DNA of 64,000 nt. It comes from Saccharum officinarum. Its lineage: Eukaryota > Streptophyta > Magnoliopsida > Poales > Poaceae. Under the pieces are notes generated by a model. It was not told where the DNA came from and made no database searches. It worked only from the letters and a program-made list of their open reading frames with translations. A program made the translations under genes and the position numbers. Positions 23,438 through 33,019 of the stretch are shown here, one piece after another (the first letter of the stretch is position 1; each line of letters begins with the position of its first letter). The DNA lies in the NCBI GenBank assembly GCA_020631735.1, contig CM036160.1, positions 114,806,680 through 114,870,679 of the forward strand, given 5' to 3'.

Positions 23438-24532
23438 AATGTCACGTCTTGAGTTGACTCCGCATGCTCCTCGGTCTTCTGGGCTTACGGGGTGTGGTGG
23501 CAGCTGGCATCAAGGCAAAGGATCTTCGGCCATAAAAGAATGTAATTATGAGAAATATATCCGTCTAAATTTTAGCTAAATTTATAATAAATAGTATTAG
23601 TATTTATGTCTCTGAATAAATTTATTATAAAAATATATTCTATAACTAATATAATGATACTTATTTTGTTGCATGAGTGTTAGTATTTTTCATATAATTT
23701 TAGTCTAAGTTTAAACTGTTTGATGGCTCAAGATGTGATAATGTATTCTTTTGTGGACAGAGAAAGTACCCGCTAAAATTAGTTCTAGTGCATCCAAACA
23801 GATCTGCTAATTATTAGTTAGAGAGTTGCTAACTATTAGTTCTATTAGCAGTTTGGAGTTGCTAATAGGTACTAATAGTTTATTTGCACATTTAACTCAC
23901 ATCCAACGAACTTTTAGCGGGTTGATCCAAACAACCTCCTGCTAAAATTAGTTAGCTAAAAAAAATTAGACATTAGCTATTAGCTAGTTAATTTTTAGTT
24001 CTAATGGATTCAAACAAACCAAAAGAAGGGCATTGTACCATTGTATTAGCTATTAGCTAGCTAATTTTTAGTGTTAATGGATCCAAACAAACTAAAAGGA
24101 GGGCATTGTTGTCATGTGCAGTTCGCAGGTTTATTACCTTTGATTATATGGCTAAACTTGACCTAATCTTCTAGGACTAAGAGCCTTAATAAAAAAAAAA
24201 CTGGCATTTGGTTCTCTTAGCGCGTCCAAACCAGGCTTCAGCCGTACGATAGTCTAGCTAAAGATCCTATCTAAAGTTGAGCTTAATACATCCAAATGAG
24301 AGGACTCAGCTCTGAGAATTCTTCTCTGACTCTTAAGCGCTTACACTTGTATTGCACGTATATTCATCTTCTTGTATTTTCCTCCCTATCCATACCCCTA
24401 CCGATCCGATCCACCACCCCCGTTGTTCCTTAATCCACATAGGATGACTCAACCCCGCGCCGCAGATCTCACCCCCACTAGCCCGCCCAACGATGCCTCA
24501 CTGAGGCCATGCTACCACCACCCAACCCCCGC
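23438..24532. other. Intergenic, nested AT-rich MITE debris
   Basis: 23535-23770 ends TTTTGTGGACAGAGAAAGTAC, Stowaway-like. 23775-24110 consists of repeated TTAGCTATTAGCTAG and GGATCCAAACAAAC motifs in both orientations, probably two overlapping hAT-like MITEs. 24360-24532 is a C-rich stretch that forms the target of the LTR element. Confidence 0.4.
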
Positions 24533-25759
24533 TGTAACACTTCAAGTGTTTAGTCCTTAATTGCATTGCATTTGCATGGCATAAGCATCAGCATGCATCA
24601 TTCATGTTTGTTGTTTTATGTGATGCAACACATGTGATTGTTCTGGGGTTTATTCGAATTATTTCATGAAGTATTTGATAGTTGGTGTAACAAAAAGGTA
24701 AGGTAGCCAATCATGACCTACAACACCTTAGTTATACTTAGGGTAACATTTGGAACAAGGTTCATGTTGACCAAAATTACAAAATTGCCCTCCAAGAGAA
24801 GTTGACCACCATTTGACCCTAGAAGGCTCTAGTTTGACCAGTTAAAAAGTCCAGCTTAGAAATCTTGCATGGAGAAGCAACCTTAAGTAAAGTTGTAGAG
24901 AATTTCATGAGGAACAAAAGTTCTAATATGGCCATCTCATGAAAATGACCAGAGCATGCTCAAAAATGGCCCACAAGTCAGCTTGAGTGGTGATCAACAC
25001 TTAGAAAAATTCTAAGTCTGGAAATTGGACTTTTCAGTTTCACTGTACCTCACTTTAGCAACTTGTAACTCACAAACCAGGCCAAACCAGCCTTTGAGCC
25101 AATTGACAAAGTTGTTGTCCACACATAGCTCTACAACATTGTCAATATCACCATCACCTGGTTCTTAATAGTTTAGGAGATATAGTGTCAAGAAGTTAGG
25201 GTTTCAGTCGGCGTTGATCTCTGAAACTGCATTTCAGTTTTAAGGGGCACCACTTTGGAGCTCTGTAGTTTCAAATCTAGGCCGAACCAGCCCAAACTCC
25301 AATTGACAAACTTGTAGACCTCATGTAGCTCTACAAAATTGGTGTAATCATCTTCGACTAATTCGAACCGGTTTGGGAGATAATCATCATGGAAGTCGCT
25401 CTGTCAGTCGGTCATCGCTGTCACCATTCACCGATTCAGTTTCGTCAGCCGGGAGAGTGGCCGACCGGCCGCAGGCCGTCGTCGACGCGTGGAGGCGCGG
25501 TGGCGCCCGTACGCCGGCCCTGGCCCCAACAGTCAGGTCGCGACGCCTTCAAGACGCCACGACGCGCGAGCCGGCCTCCATTCCTCCGCCCCCTCTCTTC
25601 CAGTTGCCAAGAACACCGAAACCGAGCCGCCATTGCCGTTCTTCTCCGACGAGCTCAAGCGCGAGCTACACCGCATCACCGACTGCCAGACCTCGCCAAT
25701 CCCTCCGCCTCACCACCCTCCATCCCCTTGACCCACCGAAGCCCGTGATTTGACTCAAG

Positions 25760-25765
25760 GTGAGC
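25760..25765 (+). other. Candidate splice donor in the 5' LTR
   Basis: Reads CTCAAG/GTGAGC, a near-consensus plant donor at the edge of the GC-rich island. Downstream acceptor-like sites directly precede the ATG of the extra ORF (TTGCTACAG/ATGG at 30135) and of gag (CCTTTTGCAG/ATG at 31408). Splicing is inferred, not shown. Confidence 0.45.
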
Positions 25766-27703
25766 CGCATTGCTTCCTTCCCCGTCTCCGAGAGGTTGCC
25801 GGAGGCCGCCATGGGACCTCACCGTGGTCGGGGTGCTTCGGGTCTCTCTCCATCCTCCCTTCCTAGCAAAATGGATCCGCCTAGCTTCGGTGAAGCTCGT
25901 ACCGAGCCTAGACCGCACCGTACATCCTCACCGGCGACGGTGCGCCGCCACCGGACATCACCGGCCGCCGCTCGCGGTGACAAGCCCCTTCCACCCCATC
26001 CCCATCCATTCCACGAGCACCAATCGACGCACCGGGTGACGGAGAACACGAGGCGGTGTTCAATTGGCCGAGCGAGCTCTTCTCCGGCGAGCTCGAGCTT
26101 GTCGGAGCTCGCGGGCCTCCGCCTCCCCTGTCTCCGGTCACTGACCGCGGGGGCCCGCCCGTCAGTGTCGCGCGCGGGCGGGAGCACTAAGCGGGCCGCG
26201 CGCGCGCGAGTGTGGGCCGAGTTTTCCGGGCCGGCCCAGTTCATCCGAAATGAAATTCATTTTTATTATTTTGTCACTGATTTTTGTACAAGTTGGAAAA
26301 AATATAGATCTAGGATTTTAATGATCCAAAAATCATGAGATAAATTTTGTTAGGGTCTACTTGATGTGTAGTATTTTAGAAAAATATAAATCTGGAATGT
26401 GATTTTTAATTTCTAGGAGAATTTAATAGATCCTTTAAATGTGTTTTGGAATGCATGCAAATTTGTTAAATTTATAACTTGAGCTGTAGTGTTCCATAAA
26501 TCATAAAATTTGGTGGGTAGGTTACTCTATGCTAGCCCTAGCTCTGGTAAAAATTTGGGCATCAGTGCTTAAGTACTTTTCAAGTTATAATGCTATCTTG
26601 TTATTTTAGGAAATGCTTAAAGGAATTTTAGTAATTTTTCTACATGTGCAATGTTCTTATAAATTTTTGGAGAATGTCTTGGTACCTTAAAGTGTCTAAG
26701 AAAAATATTAAATCTGTTGTTTGACACTTTTCAATAGGGTTTCCTATTTATGCAAAAATCAGCCTTATTAGCTTGTGAATTTTGTGGAGGGAGTTTCTGT
26801 GAATAAATTTAGTTCAAATTTTTACAGTAGTCTCTTTTTGGGTCAAAGAGTCCTCTGTAATTTTTGTAGAATTTTGGGAGTAGTTTACATATATGTTTAA
26901 AATTCCACCTAATTAATTAAGTAAAATAAGAAATGAGTATAAATAAATATTCTAGGTGGGCACACCTTACTTTCTGGTGTTTTTGTGACATTTGTGAACT
27001 TGTAGTAGTATTAGTTTGGTCTTAGAGAATGTTGGTCACATCAATAAATATTTAACCTTTGTAATTTTAGGTTTTCTGGACAGCTAGTAGTAATTCTAAA
27101 TTTGGCTTTGATAAAATTGGTTGCTGGAAAACTTGTAAATACCAAAGTTGGAGTAAACTTGATGAACTAGCTTGTGTCAAAATTTGGAAGCATTTGGCTT
27201 AGTAGTTTGAGAGTTACTATTGTTTAAAGTGGCAGTTCAAAATCTGCTACTCTCTGTTTTGAGAGGACAGATTCTGGAACTTGTGAAGTTTAACATGGAA
27301 AACTTAGGAGTTTGGAGTTGAGGTCTGAAAATGAATTGTAGTGCATTTCTTAGGCTTTCCAGATTGTCTTAGATCATATCTTTTGGAATTGTAAATCTTC
27401 AGTTGTGATAAAAATAAGTAGCTGCTGTCCAGAATGCTTACTGTGGTGTTTTGCTTATTGATATGGTGTATTATCCTAAGACATGCTACTTTTGCAATTG
27501 TTAGGTGTTAGGGCCTTAACTGAGGATGAGCAACTTTATCTTAGGTTAAGTAGATTAGGTGAGTACTTCTCTACTGGAGAAGAGATTTGCACGTACTAAT
27601 AAAATAACTTGAATAGAGTATTTTATTTCTAAAATGCATTTCATTCCGAGCATGTTGCACCCATTTATGCATCCATTATATTTATTGTGCATTCATGCAA
27701 TAG

Positions 27704-27930
27704 GTGCACCGGAGGGGGTAACTCTCCTCGAATTCGAGCCTGTAATTCCGGAGGAGAACCAGGAGCAGCAGGAGCCCGAGGATCCAGCAGGCGAAGGAGA
27801 CGCCGCTGAAGACTTGCCGGAGTGCCCTGACCACCGGCCTTCAACTTTTCTGAAAGGCAAGCCCCGGTGCATGCTGAACCTACTGTTTTATAAATTAATC
27901 TTGAGTACTTTTAATTGTTTACTGCATTAA
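27704..27930 (+). other. Exon-like open frame within the 5' LTR
   Basis: After an acceptor-like CATGCAATAG the frame stays open for 75 codons and encodes an acidic Glu/Pro-rich peptide (VIPEENQEQQEPEDPAGEGD) ending near MLNLLFYK. The acidic bias resembles the C-terminal tail of the extra ORF. It may be a remnant or an alternative exon. Its own start codon and function are unknown. Confidence 0.3.
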
Positions 27931-29362
27931 GTTGTAGGAGTTATATGAAAACACTTGTTGCATTATACCTGTCCTTGTCCAGATATCGTACTTAATCCTA
28001 TATTAGGTTAGGCACGTGTCAATGCTTAGCCCTGCTTAGTTCGTTAGAAGTCGGGTGATTTCCGGTCATCCGCGAGATGTAGGAAGGAGTCACGAGTGGC
28101 TTTATGGCTATCGTGGATGGAACCATGCCTTAAAATGAAATTGAGACCGGGCGGGAGTTCGATAGTACAGCCGCAAGACACTTCACGTCTTGGGTGTGGA
28201 GCTATGCCCGTCTGAGTCGTTTAAGGACCGATTCGCTGTACGTCCTTGAGTCATGTTGAACGCAGTCTAACACTTAGTTGGCCGGATAAGTCGTTCCGAC
28301 CGCGAAGTCGAGTAGTATGGTTCAGGCCGGGAATCGAATGGTAGGTTGCATCTTGGAGGAGAGAAAGGATGTGCTTAGGGACATTGGCGTGAGACCAAGG
28401 GGGGTTAGAGTCCCTATCACCTGGCAGAGTGTCGCCCTTGGGGACGCGACATTATTCGGGCCCGCGATTCCTGAACTGTACAAAAGATGACCTGAGCAGC
28501 CTTCGCCAGGCGTGACTCGGTGAGTGTTAGAAATACCCTTCAGCTGGATAGGAATTCGATTCGAATCGCCGTCGCTCCCGGTTAGTGAGCACTTGACTTG
28601 AGCAGCGGCAACGTAGAACTCATTAAATGAACTGGTGGTTAAGGGAATGATACAATGTTGCCATAATGATATACCTGCTATGGATATAATAATAATGTTG
28701 TTTGATTATAATCAAGTGCATGTTTAGTACAGGTGCTAAGATAGATGACAGGTAAATGCTAAAAATAACTGCTAGTACAGGTTATAAGAGTTTCAATTAC
28801 TTATACCTTTATGCAAAAATGTTATGTCAGCTAGCCTCTTGTGTAAGCCTTGCATAATCCTTGGTGTCATCTTATTTCTGGTTTTCGACGGGTAAGTCTA
28901 GCTGAGTACATTCCAGTACTCAGGGTTTATTCCCTCCTGTTGCAGATGACATGCTTTATCAGGGATTCTGCAAGACGTGTCTCCACCCTGCGGGTGATGA
29001 TGACTAGATCACAAGGGCGTGATCGTCTTTATGTACTTTCCTCATGCTTTTGCGGGATGTCGATCATTCAGACTGGCAGTATTTAATTAACTAGTGTGTG
29101 TGTTATGCTTCCGCTACTTTCAAACTTGGTTTGTAATAATTGCTACTCTGTTTGTGTAAACTTATTTCAGCACTACTGGTGAAATATAACGTATGATGTT
29201 GTATGTTGAATGATGCGATCCTGGTTGTAAGCGAGTTGGTTTGAAATCCTTCGTGGTTTCGATTGACTACCGGGATTATATGGGCTCAAGTTCGAAAATT
29301 TGAGCGCTTCGGCGCTTGTTTTTGTACTTGTGCTCTTATAATTTGGTCGGTTCTGTTACAGC

Positions 29363-29374
29363 TGGTATCGGAGC
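29363..29374 (+). other. Primer-binding site, initiator-Met tRNA
   Basis: TGGTATCGGAGC two bases after the LTR matches the usual plant iMet PBS TGGTATCAGAGC except for one A-to-G change. Confidence 0.85.
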
Positions 29375-30135
29375 ATAATTCAACATTAAACACATCTTAC
29401 GGGTAATTAAAAACAAAAGTATTTGTTTGCGAAAAGGGTTAAACTCTAAAAAATTATTTTATAGGTATGCCAGTGATCACATCCCTTAGCCCAATTAAGG
29501 ACTCTTAGGTGGCTTATTATAAAGACTAACTTGGGGGCCTTGTTTGTTTCTGTTTCGTCGTCCATACGGCGTGATATTGTATGGATGCCATCCACTTGGG
29601 TGGTAATGTATGGATCAAGTGCCTCGACGCTCTGGTAAGTGTGAGTTGTGAGAGCATGATCGTCCAACCGGCGATCTAGGAGAGAGTAGTTTTGGTGACT
29701 TGCATACTTACGTGTTTAAACCATGTAATTATGTAAGCACTTAATTGTGGGAACCTTATTATCGGGTAGCTTTGATACTGAAGTATATACATATGGGGAT
29801 GTGTATATGGAAAGTATTTAATTTACTGCTTTCTTGTGTGCATATATTGGGAATTGTTGGGCTGCAATGAAATTTTCTGCAGGTACACTAACAGCGTAAC
29901 GAGTAGACCGATAGTTTCGCTTATATGAGAGAACGTATGTATGCCACCGCCTAGCGTTAGAACTTTAGGTTTCTACTAAGGTGAGAGGGTGTACGAAACG
30001 TGCATGCATCATGTTTAATTATATCATACATATCATTTACTCCCTCCTTAAAAATTTCTGTACTCCCGACTAAAGTAAATTTCGTATCCCCTAAATGATC
30101 CTCACTTTAAGTCGTATCTTATCTTGTTGCTACAG

Positions 30136-30750
30136 ATGGCACGTACCAAGAGGACCGCTCGTAAGTCCACTGGGGGTAGGGCACCGCGTCACCAGCTCGC
30201 TCCACGTGAGCCCCGCCCTGAGCCTACTGAGGTGGAAAGGCTGAGGGCAGAGCTGGCAGAGGTGACTGCTGCTAGGGATGCAGCACAGCAACAACTGGAA
30301 CAAGTGATTCATGATCGTGATCAAGAAACACTTGCAGTCCAGAGGTTGACAGTGGCAAACCGCAACTGTCAACGCATGTTGGTCCGTGTGATGGAACAGA
30401 GGGATGAAGCCTGGCACGAGGAGAACGTTTTGAGAGCTCGTCAGTTTGAGCTCGAGCAACAGTTGGAGAACGCTGAAGAATACAATGATAATCTTCATGA
30501 AGAAGTGCACCGCCTGAACAACGAGCTTAATCCCCTGCTGCCTCAAAACAACAACGCCGATGAGGACATGGGTTCGGGAATCTTCATGGCTGAGGATGAT
30601 GATGAAGTGGAGGTTGATGGACCACAGGATGCCCCACCTGCAGAAGCACCAGAGGAAGAGCCAGAAGAAGAAGAAGACGAGGAGTTAGAGCCTGTCAGTG
30701 ATGAGGACGGCGGGGAGATCCTTGACACTGACTCGGAGGATGATGCTTAG
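30136..30750 (+). CDS. Histone H3 tail-mimic protein encoded by the retrotransposon (tail + coiled coil + acidic tail)
   Basis: An intact 204-residue ORF between the 5' LTR and gag, same strand. After the initiator Met the protein reads ARTKRTARKSTGGRAPRHQL, which matches 18 of the first 21 residues of mature histone H3. Retained: A1, R2, T3, K4, T6, A7, R8, K9, S10, T11, G12, G13, R17. Changed: Q5 to R, K14 to R, K18 to H. The match stops near residue 22 and no histone fold follows. Residues about 37-135 are a heptad-rich coiled coil (VERLRAELAEVTAARDAAQQ onward). Residues 145-204 are extremely acidic, with EEEPEEEEDEELEP and SDEDGGE. The ATG directly follows TTGCTACAG, a plausible splice acceptor, so it could be made from a spliced mRNA. 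Met-Ala is normally trimmed, which would expose an H3-like free Ala1. Function is inference: decoy or substrate for H3K4/K9 enzymes and readers, or partner of the element's own chromodomain. I know of no named family for it. Confidence 0.9.
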   Translation: MARTKRTARKSTGGRAPRHQLAPREPRPEPTEVERLRAELAEVTAARDAAQQQLEQVIHDRDQETLAVQRLTVANRNCQRMLVRVMEQRDEAWHEENVLRARQFELEQQLENAEEYNDNLHEEVHRLNNELNPLLPQNNNADEDMGSGIFMAEDDDEVEVDGPQDAPPAEAPEEEPEEEEDEELEPVSDEDGGEILDTDSEDDA

Positions 30751-31408
30751 AGTAGTCATCACGTGCCTATAATGTTAGGATCGTCTTTTGTGCCCTCCCT
30801 GTGAAGAGTGAGGCCTTGTAATAACTTGACTTTGGGATGTAAGGTTGAACCGTATGTTTCCTGAATGTAGTTTGAACCTGTTAATTTCGATCACAACTTG
30901 ATGTCTTATTATGTTGCGTTCGATGATGGTGTCACGATTAGCACCCTTCGGTGCCGCGACGAAACCGAGGGCCTCCTATGGCGCGCGACATAAGGCTGTG
31001 CTGCTTGGCACGCGCAGGTATCGAGGTGACTAGTCATGATCCACCATGGAACTCTTCATTGAGATGTCTCTTTGTGGTCAGTTTGAAGTAGCCTTTCACA
31101 GTCAACTAAAAATCTTGAGATCGAATCCAAGTACCGTGCAAAAGGTCAAAAATCACGTAGATAGCAACGTAAACGGTCCGGTAACCGTTGTGCTCCCTGT
31201 GAGTGAGCCTTTTATCAAAGAGCATCTTGTTGGATTGCCAAGTATGATCTCGTCAAATGATGCGCTAGAATGGATTGTGCGGATGTGATGAATTATTGTG
31301 CCTTAATCATTATGAGAAATCTATTCATACAGTCACTTTGACATTTCGCAATAATTCATCTACAAAATTTCCCACATCGTCAGTGCTCATTGGCTATGCC
31401 TTTTGCAG
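30751..31408 (+). other. Spacer between the extra ORF and gag
   Basis: Contains an unremarkable 80-codon open frame (31046-31288) that I do not recognise, and ends in a pyrimidine-rich acceptor-like sequence (ATGCCTTTTGCAG) touching the gag ATG. Confidence 0.4.
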
Positions 31409-33019
31409 ATGTCATACAATCTACGCCGGGGTTGTGGAAATGAGGAGGAGGAACAGCCGCCCCCTCCGCCACCACCTACTCCGGCTGAGCTGATGCAGAC
31501 AGTGGTCGAAGGGCAGCGCATGTTGGCAGATGCTATGCGCCAGCTGGCTAACCGGGAAGCTCGTCCTGGCCGCCAGGGCCCAGAGCCAAATCAGTACAGC
31601 GATTTCAAGGACTTTCTGGATACAAAGCCCCCGCTCTTCAAGGAAGCGGAAGAACCACTGCAGGCTGACGAGTGGTTGAATACCATTGAACAAAAGTTTC
31701 GTCTGCTATGCCTGACTGATGAGATGAAAACTGAGTATGCTTCCCATCAGTTGCATGGTCCTGTGGGCATTTGGTGGAGCCACTATCGTTCCACACTGTC
31801 TGCCAATGTCCCGATTGCTTGGGAGCAGTTTAAGGCGGCATTCCGTGGAAATTATATCCCTCCCGGTCTTATGGCAATCAAGCACACAGAGTTTATGAGG
31901 CTGTCGCAAGGAAACAAAAGCCTGACTGAATACTTGCAGTCCTTCAACAACCTGGCAAGGTATGCCACAGAGTTTGTGGATACCGATGCCAAAAAGATTG
32001 CTAGCTTCAAAAGGGGCCTCGGCCCAAAACTGATGAAAACTATGGGCACTAGCAAATGCACTACTTTCAATGATTTCATCAGCGATGCTTTGACCCAGGA
32101 GAACAACAATACTATTTATTCTGCCTCTAAGAGCCGTAAAAGGGCCCTTGAGGCAAGTGCTTCTCAGTCAAGGGCCTCAGCGGCACTGAGGTCTTCCCCT
32201 CGCCCACCTGCTCAGAATACAAAGTTCCGTCCGCCGCAGAAGAAAGCCTGCTGCAAAACGGGGTTCCGTAAGGCTTATACCATCGCTCTGCCAAAGGGGA
32301 CTTCTGGACAGAGCAGCTCTAGTGTTCCTCCTAGCAATATGCCTTGCTGGAACTACAACAAGCCAGGCCATTGGTCCAAGAATTGTCCTTACCCCAAGAA
32401 GAATGTCAATCAAGGTGGCCGTCAAGGTCACGCCCATTATAACAGCATTGAGGAAATTCCATCTGGTGAGGTGGTCACCGCTGGTAAGTTTCTAGTTGAC
32501 CAACACCCCGCAGTGGTGCTTTTTGATTCAGGTGCTTCGCATTCCTTTATCAGTCCTAAGTTTGCATCCAAATTTGCACACAAGTTGCATACTGTTGAAG
32601 GTGTGGGTTATTGTATTAGTGCTGCAAGTGGGAATATTTCAATAAACAAAGTAGTGGGGAACCTTGAGTTTGAGATAGAAGGGCGAAGTTATTCGCTTGC
32701 CCTATTGGTTTTACCTGGTTTAGACGTAGATGTTATCTTGGGCATGAATTGGATGAGTCAGAATGGGGTACTCATTGACACATCCGCTCGGGTAGTTATG
32801 CTCAGAGATCCTACAGATCAAAAAGGTTTTCTAGTACAACTTCCCAGAAAGGTTGAATTGTCGGGGGAAATTCATGCTGTGCAAGCAAAGGCGTTGGCTG
32901 AAATTTCCGTAGTAAATGAATTTCCGGACGTTTTTCCCGATGATTTGCCGGGACTCCCTCCGGATCGGGATGTGGAGTTTAAAAATCGAGTTGTTGCCTG
33001 GCACCGCACCCATCTCTAG
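31409..33019 (+). CDS. Retrotransposon Gag with aspartic protease
   Basis: The frame opens MSYNLRRGCGNEEEEQPPPP and continues about 535 codons. The retrotrans_gag core runs from PPLFKEAEEPLQADEWLNTI through GIWWSHYR, FKAAFRGNYIPPG and LARYATEFV. Residues near 315 carry the zinc-knuckle relic CWNYNKPGHWSKNC, in which the second Cys of CCHC is Tyr, so nucleic-acid binding is probably impaired. The protease motif VLFDSGASHSFIS follows, then ILGMNWM. The frame ends early just after FPDVFPDDLPGLPPDRDVEF, where an extra A in an A-run breaks the normal read-through into reverse transcriptase. The ATG follows an acceptor-like TTTTGCAG. Confidence 0.88.
   Translation: MSYNLRRGCGNEEEEQPPPPPPPTPAELMQTVVEGQRMLADAMRQLANREARPGRQGPEPNQYSDFKDFLDTKPPLFKEAEEPLQADEWLNTIEQKFRLLCLTDEMKTEYASHQLHGPVGIWWSHYRSTLSANVPIAWEQFKAAFRGNYIPPGLMAIKHTEFMRLSQGNKSLTEYLQSFNNLARYATEFVDTDAKKIASFKRGLGPKLMKTMGTSKCTTFNDFISDALTQENNNTIYSASKSRKRALEASASQSRASAALRSSPRPPAQNTKFRPPQKKACCKTGFRKAYTIALPKGTSGQSSSSVPPSNMPCWNYNKPGHWSKNCPYPKKNVNQGGRQGHAHYNSIEEIPSGEVVTAGKFLVDQHPAVVLFDSGASHSFISPKFASKFAHKLHTVEGVGYCISAASGNISINKVVGNLEFEIEGRSYSLALLVLPGLDVDVILGMNWMSQNGVLIDTSARVVMLRDPTDQKGFLVQLPRKVELSGEIHAVQAKALAEISVVNEFPDVFPDDLPGLPPDRDVEFKNRVVAWHRTHL

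Larger units (their letters stand above)
24533..29360 (+). repeat. 5' LTR, about 4.8 kb
   Basis: Starts TGTAACAC and ends TCTGTTACA (TG...CA with inverted TGTAACA/TGTTACA). The start is repeated at 35807. It contains a GC-rich island (25389-26240) flanked by long AT-rich parts. A strong splice donor AAG/GTGAGC sits at 25760, matched at 37053 in the 3' LTR. The unusual length and internal splice-like sites suggest that the LTR contains most of the transcript leader and one or more introns. Confidence 0.88.

Noticed and set aside
25373..26338. Long overlapping ORFs in a GC-rich island on both strands
   Set aside because: They lie in the LTR GC island, are repeated with frame-changing indels in the 3' LTR, and have low-complexity Pro/Arg/Ser composition; better read as leader sequence.
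30136..30200. Possible true histone H3 gene or H3 pseudogene
   Set aside because: Similarity ends after about 22 residues, and the rest is a coiled coil and acidic tail with no histone fold. The surrounding sequence is clearly retrotransposon.
30130..30546. Antisense ORF opposite the mimic ORF
   Set aside because: Composition is that of a shadow frame and no motif is visible; the sense frame has clear domain structure.
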